Below, piece by piece: positions 1 to 9,708 of a DNA stretch of 45,000 nt. How positions within the stretch are numbered: the first letter of the stretch is position 1; every line of letters starts with the position of its first letter. The position numbers were made by a program, and so were the translations under genes. The notes under the pieces are model-generated. The model saw only the letters and a list, made by a program, of their open reading frames with translations, was not told where the DNA came from and ran no database searches. The stretch is from assembly GCA_037447655.1 (NCBI GenBank), contig JBBHKE010002268.1, forward strand, positions 1 to 45,000, read 5' to 3'. Source of the DNA: Zygnema cylindricum (lineage: Eukaryota > Streptophyta > Zygnematophyceae > Zygnematales > Zygnemataceae).

Positions 1-250
1 GCTGCATTTCTAAGGGAAAGTCAAAGTGGGTGAATGTGTCCAAATCTCATATTCTAACTTTGCATTCTGTGGTGGAACTGAGCACACAGAAAGTGTTATT
101 TCACAGGGGTGAATCTATATTGGGGTTATGACTGTCAAAGGGTCAGTCATTTAGGTTTATATCAAGTTTGGAGTCGGCACTATCTAGATTAGCTTCTTTG
201 GATCTGCCTACTTTGAGGGCCAATGGAGTTCTCAGAGTTTCAGTAACGAT
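1..250 (+). repeat. Dispersed repeat L, partial copy L1
   Basis: This stretch matches, on the opposite strand, most of 4260-4500. Shared landmarks are the run around TGGTGGAACTGAGCACACAG, a TATTGGGGTT block and GAGTCGGCACTATCTAGATT. It is the downstream half of the repeat seen at 2650-3300 and 4255-5010, cut off by the window edge. It could be part of an LTR or another transcribed repeat. I see no protein in it. Confidence 0.7.
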
Positions 251-354
251 ATTTTGTCTGACAAAAAAAAAAAAGGTACAGAGTGGTACGGGTCTGTACG
301 AACTTGTACGGCGCCCAGTAACGAACCACACTTTTCGTCTAATGGAATTTACCC
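250..354. mobile_element. Right-end fragment of an X-type (Harbinger-like) MITE
   Basis: The segment ends with the X-family terminus: an AGTAACGAACCACACTTTTC-like block, then CGTCTAATGGAATTTACCC, then TAA. Its matching left end is not visible. The TAA is shared with the next element, which begins at 358. Confidence 0.55.
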
Positions 355-357
355 TAA

Positions 358-1095
358 GGGTGCGTCTTTGTGTGCCAAAGTAAGGGTTTTTTTCTGTCGT
401 TTTCGTGTCAAACTTAGAGCAGTACCGCGTAAGTTTCAACGGTACAAAAAAAAGAAAAAAATACATTTTGAGTCATCATCAAATTTAAGATGTACTACAT
501 GTTGTCGTCTTTTGTTCTTCGACCCAATGCCACGCCAAAAAACGTCATCTTCAAACTTTTATTTAAAATACAGGTTGATGGTTGTAAAACAAAGTATATT
601 TCAAAAACAAATAGGAACACGCATTCCCACGTGTAATATTTTTTACAAAATTTCAAACGAATTCAAGCGACGGCAAAAGGTACAGTATTCGTTATGTTTT
701 GTCTGTTTACGTCCATCAAAGTACACAATTTGTTGTGTTTTGTTGCGTTTCGTTTGGTACAGACATTTCCATTTTAGGGGTCTGAAAATTCCATTGCATT
801 TGACGAAATCTTGAGAAATCTCTAAGGGCGCCCCATCAAGTCCCACACGGCGCCTCTCTCACGCAGCCTCGCATTCTCGCGAGGTTCTAACGACAATTTA
901 TCACAATTTGGTGCGTCATCACAGATTGTACATCGCCGACAGCCATCACAGGCATTCTCGACGTATAAAATCGTCACGCCCTTAAGTGACAACTTCGTTA
1001 AGTACACACAAGGACACAAAAAATTCGCGTCCGCCAAATCTACGCTTAAAAACAAAATAAAATCTCTAAGTTTGAAGTACATAGAGACGCATCCG
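358..1095. mobile_element. Z-family MITE, copy 1
   Basis: The ends are inverted: GGGTGCGTCTTTGTG on the left and CATAGAGACGCATCCG on the right. TAA flanks both sides (355-357 and 1096-1098). The same roughly 740-bp sequence recurs at 30784-31521, including the AATTTAAGATGTACTACATG block. The longest open frame (254-814) crosses the element boundary and has no protein-like features, so it is treated as chance. The 3-bp TWA duplication and GGG ends fit non-autonomous PIF/Harbinger elements. Confidence 0.75.
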
Positions 1096-1098
1096 TAA

Positions 1099-1803
1099 GG
1101 GTGGACTTCCATTAGCAAAAAACTAGGGTTTTTTACTGACGGTCGTACCGTTTCGTACAAGTTCGTACAACTTTTATTTTTTTCCAAGGAAAATAACATT
1201 ACAGAAAAATGTCCAATGTTGTAGGCGTAATTTTGGACAGTCGGATTCTATTTCATTATTTATCCGAGACGCCACGTCACCAACCCTACAGTTTGTTAAG
1301 ACCGTGCACAGGGAGGACAGTTCTCGAATACAGAACATGTAAAAATAGGCCGCGTGGAAAAGGTAAAAAAAAATCCACGAGGCGCGCGCGCATATGTGTA
1401 TACACGTCGCATGGGACACGTGCGTTTCGCCAGGGTGGCTGCGAATCTGCCGAAATTAGCGCGTCACGCTCCCACCATCAAAGCTTACCGCCGCCTTTTT
1501 GTCGTTGCGTTTTGAAATTTTGGGTAGTGCATTTAATGCCCTATGTACGAGTCATTAATTACAGGTGACGGTACAGATATTCCTCCGCAGGTACAGATAT
1601 TACCTTCGATCGTACAGATATTGCGTTCAAACTTTGCATTCTAAGATTATTTCAAGATTTTTTGCATCTAATATTAACCTACGTGTTACAACCATAATTA
1701 GCCACGCAAATAAAAAGTGGTTTACTGTCGCGACCTAATGGAAGGCACGCCTTTCAGTAAAATTTTCTATACAATTAGTGAGACGCCTAATGGAAGTCCA
1801 CCC
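1099..1803. mobile_element. X-a MITE, copy 1
   Basis: Terminal inverted repeats GGGTGGACTTCCATTAG and CTAATGGAAGTCCACCC bound a 705-bp element. Two more copies lie at 3518-4192 and 13919-14614 and share the interior, for example GGCCGCGTGGAAAA and CGCCAGGGTGGCT. Left flank is TAA, right flank TTA, so the duplication is imperfect or the neighbouring elements overlap it. Confidence 0.8.
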
Positions 1804-1806
1804 TTA

Positions 1807-2300
1807 GGGTGAACCTCCGTCAAGCGAAAAGTGGGGTTGTTTACTTCAAAGAGTGCATTTCCGTACAGATCTAGCTCATTGTCGTATAGGGCCGTACTTT
1901 TTTTTATATAGAACATGATTAATGGAGATTCGTCAAGATTCTCCAAACTTTTGGGCGACAACGTCGACCGTCCGATTATGAGTTTTTGAAGCAAAAGGTC
2001 ACTACGTCTATTGATTTGATAGTGTCCCCGAGAGGACACTAGCCAATCACCGGACGTGTAAAACGTTTACACGTGGAAAGGTCAGGTATGAGCCGCGCGC
2101 CATCGGACATTTGCCATGCACCTTCGGACATGGGGAAATCAAATCCAACAAAAACCACCAAAAAAAAAAATTGTTGAACGGCTCCTCCACGATCCGTTGA
2201 CATCCGGAATTTGTGGCGCCACAACGAAACATGAACAACAAAACAACTACAAAAATACAAAACACGAACGTACAAATTGTGTTGAAATCACTAGATTTAG
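1807..2300. mobile_element. X-b MITE, left portion
   Basis: It begins GGGTGAACCTCCGTCAAGCG directly after the TTA that follows the previous element. It then follows the interior of the X-b element at 12589-13364 (GAAAAGTGGGGTTGTTTAC, the GAGATTCTCCA block, the CGTCCGATT block). A hairpin TAGTGTCC...GGACACTA lies at 2020-2041. Its right end may be the fragment at 3420-3514, which would make the SINE and L repeats between them later insertions; this is inference. Confidence 0.6.
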
Positions 2301-2334
2301 GGGAGGTATTTTCTAGGTCTTAATTAAAATAAAA

Positions 2335-2600
2335 AGAAAAAGGAGGAAAGCACAAGCACCCTGCCTCTAACTTCTCTCTCTAGCCCCCATACTTCTTGTA
2401 GTCACTGAAGGAGAGAGAGGGCGGTGGAGCCATGGCTGCCTTAGCTCCTAAGGCAGGGCTTAAGAGTGACCTAAGTCACTCTCAACCAAAAAGGTTGAGT
2501 CCGGCAGGACTCGAACCTCCGACCGGTAGGGCGAGGCGTAGCCGTCAACCCTTACCAGTCTGTCGTAGTAGTCCGTTAGGATGCATAGGGTTTGATAGCT
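2335..2600 (-). repeat. tRNA-derived SINE-like repeat, copy 1
   Basis: Read on the minus strand, a tRNA-like head of roughly 90 bases contains a perfect Pol III B box, GGTTCGAGTCC (about 2507-2517), and a weaker A-box-like segment, TACGACAGACTGG, about 45 bases upstream. The tail (GCAGCCATGGCT, then CAGTGACTACAAGAAGTATG) matches the tail of the plus-strand copy at 5079-5280. A functional tRNA is unlikely because the acceptor and anticodon stems do not fold cleanly. Confidence 0.6.
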
Positions 2601-2649
2601 ATTTAAACAATAGATAGGCAACTAATCCGATTAACGGAATTACAAATAG

Positions 2650-3300
2650 AATACATAGAAACTAGTTGGAGTTTCAGTGTGCACGAAACAAATGTACCGG
2701 ACATTTGTTTTTGAACGGCTATCGTTTAAAGCGGTTATGATCCGACGGCCCGCACCATAGCCGAGATCCCGGAATGGCCGCCTTGGCGGTTTTCGGTCGT
2801 GACAAGACCTGGCGACACGTGGCACGATGTCATTGAGAAGAGGAAATCCCGGAGAATATGAGGACAAGTGCGAAGGAGACAGGCGTCCACTCCATGGCGT
2901 TGTCCTACACAGGCAGTACAAAAAGTACATCGGTTGTAGTACCTATTTGTACTGTACAGTCTTCTGATTGGTTCCATACCTCAGTAGATAGGAGTGTTGA
3001 AAGGGTTAAGGACTTAGTGGATTGAGGAGGTAGCCGCCTCTCTCCCAACAAGCTTGTATAAATATTGGCATCTTGGCCACTCCATAACTAATCGTCTGGT
3101 TGGGCGTTTTCAGTGATTCTTCTTGTTGTGGACTCAGGGGAGTCCAGACTGCACAGGGGTGCAGTCTGATTATCTATTTGTCTGATTGGGTGGCAGTTGC
3201 TCTAGTTGAAAGTGGGTTGGTTAAAAACTACCTAGAGGCTTCCTCGATTTTGATCCAAATGGGGGACACAGAATTGCAGCAAATCCATGTAATTTAATTT
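2650..3300 (+). repeat. Dispersed repeat L, copy L2 (promoter-like, possible LTR remnant)
   Basis: The copy aligns in inverted orientation with 4255-5010: GATCCGACGGCC, CGACACGTGGCA, GACTTAGTGGAT, the CTCTCTCCCAACAAGCTTGT block and GGACTCAGGGGAGTCCA (a near-palindrome). GCTTGTATAAATATTGGCAT (3051-3070) carries a good TATA box. After about 3190 the copies diverge. A solo LTR is one reading, but I cannot define TG...CA ends or a target duplication. Confidence 0.6.
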
Positions 3301-3419
3301 CGCGGCTGGATATACGGATACAAGTTCAAATATTGTGCTTTTGGAATCTTTGACTGCTCGCCGTCAGAACATGAACCTACGTGCATCCAATCAAAGTAAA
3401 GCACGTACGCGATAAATTA

Positions 3420-3514
3420 TATTGCTGACACGACCTGAAGGAGAAGTGAACGAAGTATTATTGCCAGTAAACGATTCCGTATGATTACTGTCGGCGCCTG
3501 ATGGAGAAGCGGTC
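3420..3514. mobile_element. X-b-type right-end fragment
   Basis: GACACGACCTGAAGGAGAAG, CCAGTAAACGATTCCGTATG and GCCTGATGGAGAAGCGGTC correspond in order to the right 100 bp of the X-b element ending at 13364. TAA follows and doubles as the left flank of the next element. Confidence 0.55.
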
Positions 3515-3517
3515 TAA

Positions 3518-4192
3518 GGGTAGCCTTCCAATCTTCCGTTAGCAAAAAAGTGGGGTTGTTTACTGAAGGCCGTACTGTTTCGTACATTTCCCTACCATAT
3601 TTATTTCCAAGGAAAACATCTTTACGTAAAAATCTCCAAGGTTGTAGACGTAAAATATGACCCTCGGATGCCATTACACTTTATATTCGAGACGCCATGT
3701 TGCCAACCCTACATTCTGTGGTGTCCGTGCATAGGGAGGACACTTTGCACAAAATGAACGTGTAAAAATGGGCCGCGTGGAAAATAAAAATGAAAACTTT
3801 GATGAGTGCGCGTTTATGTGCGTACACGTCGCATGGGCCACGTGCCTTCCGCCAGGGTGGCTGGGAATCAACCGAAATTATCCCGTCACGCTCCCACCAT
3901 CAAAGTTTGCCACCGCCTTTTTGTTGTTGCGTTTTGAAATTTTGGATAGTACATTATAATGCCCTCTGTACAAATCATTAATTACCTCCGCTAGTACAGC
4001 TATTACGTTCAAACTTTGCATTCGAAGATTGTTTCAAGATTTTGAGCATCGAATGTTCACCTACGTGTTACCAACCACAATGAGCCACGCAAATAAAAAG
4101 TGGTTTACTGACACGACCTAATGGAAGATGGCAAGCACGCCATCAGTAAACGTATCCGTAAAATTACTGAAACGCCTAATGGAAGTCCGCCC
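3518..4192. mobile_element. X-a MITE, copy 2
   Basis: The 675-bp element is flanked by TAA on both sides (3515-3517, 4193-4195). The ends are GGGTAGCCTTCCAATC and AATGGAAGTCCGCCC, and the interior matches the X-a copies at 1099 and 13919. No transposase is encoded. Confidence 0.8.
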
Positions 4193-4199
4193 TAAAATA

Positions 4200-4246
4200 A
4201 AACAACCTGTTACGATTGAATAATTTCTTGATGGAACGCCACCCTT
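4200..4246 (-). mobile_element. X-c left-end fragment
   Basis: On the minus strand this reads GGGTGGCGTTCCATCAAGAA, matching the left terminus of the X-c element at 35154. Only about 45 bp survive. Confidence 0.5.
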
Positions 4247-4254
4247 AATCATAA

Positions 4255-5010
4255 CAAAGGATTAGGGTGAAGTTATTGAAATTCTATGGGCTCCATTGCC
4301 CACAGAATTCGCAGATCCAAAAGAAGCTAATCTAGATAGTGCCGACTCCAAGTTGATATAAACCCAAATAAATGATCCCTTGACAATAAGAACCCCAATA
4401 TACCTTCACCCCTGTGAAAAGAAGACCTTCTGTGTGCTCAGTTCCACCACAAAATGCAAAGCTTCAATATGTGTTTTGGACAATATTCCCCACTTTGACT
4501 TTCCCACTGAATAAGTGCCACCCTGGCACGCAAAGACTCTGACCGACTACACCCTTGTGTAGCTTGGACTCCCCTGAGTCCGCAGCAAAAAGAATCAGTG
4601 AATTTGCTCACCCGAGCATTAAGTTATGGCTGGTCAAAGATGACCTTTATAGTTACAAGCTCTCTTAGAGAGAGGTACCTAAATATCACTAAGTCTTGGT
4701 CTGCCTACTCACGACTACCTACTACTAAACCCTAGTCCAATAGGAACACTATAAAGTACAAGAAGGTACAATGGGCGATGTACTTATTGTACGTCCATTG
4801 TACGACAAGGTCTACAAGGTGACACCTGTCAAATCGGAAGCCATGGTTCCTCCTCCCATCTTCTCCGGTATCAAATAATGTGGCGCCACGTGGCACCGCG
4901 TGACGCTATCTCTGTATGCCGCCAAAAGCTCACTTCGCGTGGGGGCTATAATGCCGGCCGTCCGATCAAAACATATCTTACATGGTTCAGATTCGCGTAC
5001 ATGCATGAAT
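4255..5010 (-). repeat. Dispersed repeat L, copy L3 (most complete)
   Basis: This copy links both other copies: its upstream half (4500-5010, minus strand) matches L2, and its downstream half (4260-4500) matches L1. The TATA region seen in L2 is changed here to TTGTAACTATAAAGG. With the SINE next to it, it forms the inverted counterpart of 2335-3300. No coding sequence was recognised. Confidence 0.6.
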
Positions 5011-5078
5011 TGCTCCTTTTGGTTAGTCTGCTGTTAAGTAGCTGTTGCGTTAATATTTATACATCTTTAAAACCCGTC

Positions 5079-5280
5079 ACATGTATCGTTTCGGTAACGC
5101 CTTATTGGATAAGGCTTACGCCTACATAGCAAACCATAGACCCAGGTTCAAATCCGGTTTAGAGCAGCATATTGGCCAACTATCAGTTTTCCTGCCTGTT
5201 TTTGCCTGTTTCTTCTTTTTGACTATGGGGGCAGCCATGGCTATCTCTGTCTTCCAGTGACTACGACAAGTATGGATGAC
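5079..5280 (+). repeat. tRNA-derived SINE-like repeat, copy 2
   Basis: A tRNA-like head contains GCCTTATTGGATAAGGC, a D-arm/A-box of tRNA-Arg type (about 5099-5115), and a perfect B box GGTTCAAATCC (about 5144-5154). The anticodon stem is degenerate, so it is tRNA-derived rather than a tRNA gene. The tail GGCAGCCATGGCT...CCAGTGACTACGACAAGTATGG is shared with the minus-strand copy at 2335-2600. Confidence 0.7.
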
Positions 5281-5334
5281 TTAGACAAGACCATATGACA
5301 AACACACAGAATAAATTCAGACCTAGAAAATACA

Positions 5335-6046
5335 CAAATTTAACAGTTATATCAAGAAATCCTATAGTTGTGCGGCCAACATTACAAGATGCTACATTTT
5401 GAACCATGTTATATCGCGTTGAGTTTGTAATCCACATGCTAAAAATTGAGTAGTACCACGTAATATAAGATCGTATATTGAAAATTGTCAAATATTTTTC
5501 ACACCAACCAACTTCAACTTTGAAATCTTCATTTGTGTACCATGTACGTGCGGACCAGGTCATTGGTTAACAAAACTTTTGTACCAAGTCATTGTACAAC
5601 ACATGTTTTGTACTCTTTGCAGACGTTTGTCAGATACTAGCTCAATATTTTAGGGTTTTGGTTTTTTCGAGTGACGAATGAGGGTTGCCACAAATAGTGT
5701 GAGGAATGGGCCCTAACAAAAATAGCATGACGAAAGTTTGTCACGAAATTACTTTTGTGATTTCGTTTGGATTTTTGTATGCATTTATCATGTGCAAAAT
5801 TTTCCGATTTTTGTTGGTTGCTGTCCTCACACGTATGTTCATTATCCAACGTGTCGTGGCTCATATTTTTATGAGGTACATCATCAACATTTAAAAAAAC
5901 TTTCGAAGGGAATGCTTCGCAAAAAAATATCCAACGATCATTGTTAACTCCCAGACCTTAAGAGAATATTGGCACCATTCTCTGCAATGTTGTTCGTGGA
6001 TAAAAACAAAAAACAACCTCACTTTTCGTTCGATGTAACTTCACCT
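5335..6046. mobile_element. X-c MITE, copy 1 (left end eroded)
   Basis: The interior matches X-c at 35154-38082 and 13856-15305 (GCTACATTTTGAACCATG, TTTGCAGACG, ATCATGTGCAAAATTTT). It ends CACTTTTCGTTCGATGTAAC...CACC followed by TTA. It keeps the uninterrupted sequence GCATTTATCATGTG near 5781, the empty counterpart of the Helitron insertion at 35531/37760. The left arm of the internal hairpin present in the other copies is missing here. Confidence 0.7.
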
Positions 6047-6049
6047 TTA

Positions 6050-7269
6050 GGGTGTGGTTACATCATGAGGTATGTGTAATAGTACGGACAACAATATTTA
6101 TGCAATACAACGGCCTCGGTTACATCGCGTAACGTCTGTAAAGTAGTTTTTATATACATGTTTCAGTTTGAGTGGCTCCACGTAAGTTGAGGATCCAATC
6201 TTTAAAATCGTCAAAGATTTCAAAACCGACCAATTTTGTTTCAAAATCTGTACATGCGTATCATGTTTGTGTACTTTCAGAATTTGAATTTGTAAATAAA
6301 TAAAAAAGACAAAAAAATAGCGCTCGAAATCATAGTTCAAAAGTAGGCTTTCTATTGTAGGTCTTTTGTCGGTGCCTTCATCATAAGTTGTGTTATGGGC
6401 TTTTCGTGTGATCATCTTAAGTCGCTACTTTGATCAGCAACTGTCCGATCGTCCAAATCTGACGATAGTCCTATCGTAAGTTGTGTTGTGGGCTTTTCAT
6501 GCGATCTTCTAAAATCGCTACTTTCATCAGCGACCGTCCGATCGTCCGAATCTGAAGGTTTAAATAAAAAGTCGCTCAAAACTCACAGAAAAAGATTTTT
6601 TTGTCCATTTTTTTTTTCAAATTTAGACATGACGTTTAATTCTCTATCGATCCATGTGCAACTCAACCTTGTTACTATTTTATTTCATTTTGCGGCCAAT
6701 ACAATATGGGTCTTAAGGGTATATTGTATTTTTTGCGTACGATAAGCATATTGTATGGGTGTACTTTCACCTACTTTTGAACTATACTCGAAACCATGAA
6801 GCTGGAAGGAAGGCAAAAACTGTACTTTTGGAAGGAATGTAAAAATCGTACTTTCAGAAGGAAGGCAAACAAGTACTATTTCTTGCAAAAAGGCATATTT
6901 TTTTTCGTCAAAGATTTTATGGTCACGTTGTCCGAAGGCATGTGACTTTGGAGACGTGTGAAAATTTTAATTTTTCATCGTCGCAGGTGTCTATCGTCGA
7001 CGTGTAGCGATTTTACAGTGTCTGTGATAGTGTAATCACCCCCGTGAGGTGGGTTCACCATTAAAGAGGCGGATGGAGTGATTGCTTTGCAGATTAGGAC
7101 CAAAAAAAGATCGGACAGTCGATGTTTTCTCCCGGATCCTTGGAGAATTGAAATCTTATTTTTTGTAATGTTGTTTTTAAAAAACTCACGAAAAAGATAG
7201 TACGACATGGTATGGTCAAGTACAAAATTATGTAATAAACCTCACCTTTCGTCTGATGTAACCACACCC
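6050..7269. mobile_element. X-d Harbinger-like element
   Basis: The left terminus is GGGTGTGGTTACATCA, the right is TGATGTAACCACACCC. The left flank is TTA, shared with the previous element, and the right flank is TTC. An AGTTGTGTTRTGGGCTTTTC block with its flanks is tandemly repeated at about 6380-6545. AT-rich, with no credible coding frame. Confidence 0.65.
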
Positions 7270-8034
7270 TTCGGCGGCAAATATTACAGAATTTTTAGTG
7301 GGGCTCAATTTGTTTGGCTATATCGACGTATTTATTGAAGCGTTTGAAGTGTAAACGTTTGGTATGTTTTATAAGTTTTTTTGAATCACGAACGCAATTT
7401 ACATGTTTTCATGCGAAGGGCTTGACGCAATTTGTTGCGAATGCTATATAGCAGAACGCTTTAAGTGTGAACACTTTGTTTTATAACTTTTTTTTTGTCC
7501 ATTTGGCCGAATCACATAGTAGAGTCCTAAAAAAAAAATTCCTCCACCCGTCACGCGATAATTTCCCCTCTTTTCATATAGTGGGAGGTATTTCCATTGA
7601 ACGGGCAAATTTTTCCTCAAACGTCTCCGCTGCCCGCCAAACAAACTCTCCCCGCTGCCCGCCAAACAAACTCTCCCCGCAATGCCTAATATCACTAAGG
7701 TAAATATAGTACATACGACTTCCTTCAAGAATGGACATTTGTTGGCAACGCTCTTATACTTTTGATGCAGGTGGTTTATATAGGTGTGAAATACTTGACA
7801 ATCTATTATAGCTCGGAATCAACATCTCTTGCTTAGAAAAATGCTCACAAGGATTTCGAATTTCAGCGCCCATCTCTCCTCAATGTTTGTTATCAATTAA
7901 GAAAAAACTCCAATGTTAAGGCCAATGATTAGGGGAAATGTACAATACAATATTATTCATCACATATTTCAACCAGTTGTGGAATTTTGAACAACCAAAA
8001 ACCCTAGAAAAAACGGATAGCATTTTCTCTGTCT
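7270..8034. other. AT-rich intergenic stretch with a 25-bp duplication
   Basis: No gene is recognised. A 25-bp GC-rich unit (GCTGCCCGCCAAACAAACTC...) occurs twice in tandem at about 7629-7679. The rest has no recognisable element ends. Confidence 0.6.
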
Positions 8035-8553
8035 AAATCTTGTTGCCTCACATACTTTTCCTCTAAATCTAGTGCTCTCACGGGTTTTGTTGATTCAAGT
8101 TGGGCACAAAATGAGGTCTATCGCCGTTCCACTACCAGCTCGTGCTTCTTCTTGGGCAATGGCCTTATCTCTTGGTCATGGAGTAAGCAACCTACCACCG
8201 CATGTTCCACCAGTGAAGCTGAGTATATGGCTGCTTATCACGCCGCCAAGAAAGTTGTCTAACTCCACACTCTTTTTTCCAATCTCGGTTTTCCCCTTTC
8301 GGCTCCTACTATTTTTTCTTATTCCTAAGGAGTCATTACTTTGATTCGCAATCTTGTTCACCACAAGAGGACAAAACACATCGACATTCAGTACCATTAC
8401 TCTCGTGAGTGGGTTGAGGATGGCACTCTGCAGTTTCTTTATGTTAAATTCGCCGATCAAGTGGCCTATTATCTCAGCAAGGCTTTTCATCGCCCTAATT
8501 TTAAACAACATCGCCTCTCCTTTCGCCTTCGTCTATCTTCTCTTCCTGGCTAA
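8035..8553 (+). pseudogene. Ty1/copia retrotransposon RNase H, broken
   Basis: One frame (in phase with 8083) reads GFVDSSWAQ, RRSTTSSCFFLGNGLISWS, KQPTTACSTSEAEYMAAYHA, HHKRTKHIDIQYHY and VKFADQVAYYLSKAFHRP. These are the ordered landmarks of a Ty1/copia RNase H, including the Asp of VDSSW and the Glu of SEAEY. The frame is interrupted by TAA at 8260 and TAA at 8329, so the copy is dead. Homology begins near 8035; no reverse transcriptase is visible upstream. A polypurine tract and LTR start follow at 8593. Confidence 0.88.
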
Positions 8554-8589
8554 ATTTATTTTCCTCTCAACCTACTTCCTATTTTTGGC

Positions 8590-8800
8590 TTGAGGAGGGG
8601 TGTTAAGGGTCATTTAGAGCCAGTCTCCCTTTGTTCTTTTTCTTAGTCAATTATGTACTTGTCATTAATGCATCGGTCCCCTCTTGACGTCCTACGTACA
8701 AGTCTTTTGGCTGACGGTCTCTTTTTGTCCTACATACGTTTAGTGTTACTTGTTTGATTCTCTTTTATATTCTTGTTTGTACCATTGTACTTTTTTTTGC
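8590..8800 (+). mobile_element. Copia polypurine tract and 3' LTR start
   Basis: TTGAGGAGGGG (8590-8600) directly before TGTTAAGGGTC (8601 on) has the form of the polypurine tract and LTR start of plant-type copia elements, 40 bases after the RNase H frame. The LTR end is not identified. 8800-9010 is AT-rich, with loose repeats of TTTAGAATCTA-like sequence. Confidence 0.6.
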
Positions 8801-9111
8801 CGCTTGAATTTTTGTCATTACTTAAGGTTTTGATCACATTGTTCATTGCCGCCCAATGTCAATCCCTTGGAATCTAGACTACATTTATTAGAATCTCGTC
8901 TTAACTTCAATCCTTTAGAATCTATAACACATTTTTTAGAATCCAAACTAGGCTCCTTTTTGTTACAGCGCACCAAAGAGCGCTTAGACTCCACACTAAT
9001 TAGCGGTGTGTAATTTGTATGTAAGTGACTTTCTCACTTTATGAAATCATCCCAAACCCAATTCAATTTATCTTTTCAAATGCATTGATCTTTTCTTTTG
9101 TGTATGATTTC

Positions 9112-9230
9112 ATTGCGTCCGCCAATCCACCTCCAATATCCCCGCTTCCTTTCCCCTTTCCCTCTCGCCAATCCACCTCCAATATCCCTCTCTTGCCTGC
9201 TTCCTTTCCCCTTTCCCTCTCCCTGTGGAG
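9112..9230. repeat. Tandem duplication, pyrimidine-rich
   Basis: A CGCCAATCCACCTCCAATAT unit followed by GCTTCCTTTCCCCTTTCCC is repeated twice with a short insertion. The downstream 9231-9700 holds nothing I recognise. Confidence 0.6.
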
Positions 9231-9708
9231 GTTCCAAACTTTTCCGATAGTAGCAAAATCTGTCTTAATGGAACATAATACCAAGGGACATGACAATAGT
9301 TTCATGTCAAAACGAAGTCAGTTTATTTTCAATCGTACACTAGTACCATAATAATACACGAGGGAAAACAATTAAGGAAAAGACTACAGTACAAAAAAGG
9401 ACAAACAAACAAGATCAAGATCTTATCATCCATGATTACAAATTCTTCGATGGTTTGCATAGCTTTTCATCAACTCAAATTAAAAAAACCAAAATATGGG
9501 CAAGCTGGAATTGTTCTATAGTTCTCACAAAAATGTTAAAAATTGACTAACTCTTTAATCTACCTCTTATGTCAACAAGAACCCTTAAAAAAAACCGCCT
9601 TTAACCATTGTTTGGTGAACATTGTCGATGTTTTGGCCAAAAACTTTGACAGCTATACTAACCATCATACACACATATAAGTACACAAATCACAATCCCG
9701 TGTTTCTT

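Noticed and set aside
254-814. 186-codon plus-strand open frame
   Set aside because: It crosses the boundary between two MITEs and is broken in the second Z copy at 30784.
5099-5170. Functional tRNA-Arg gene
   Set aside because: A and B boxes are good, but the anticodon and acceptor stems do not pair and a SINE-type tail shared with another copy follows.
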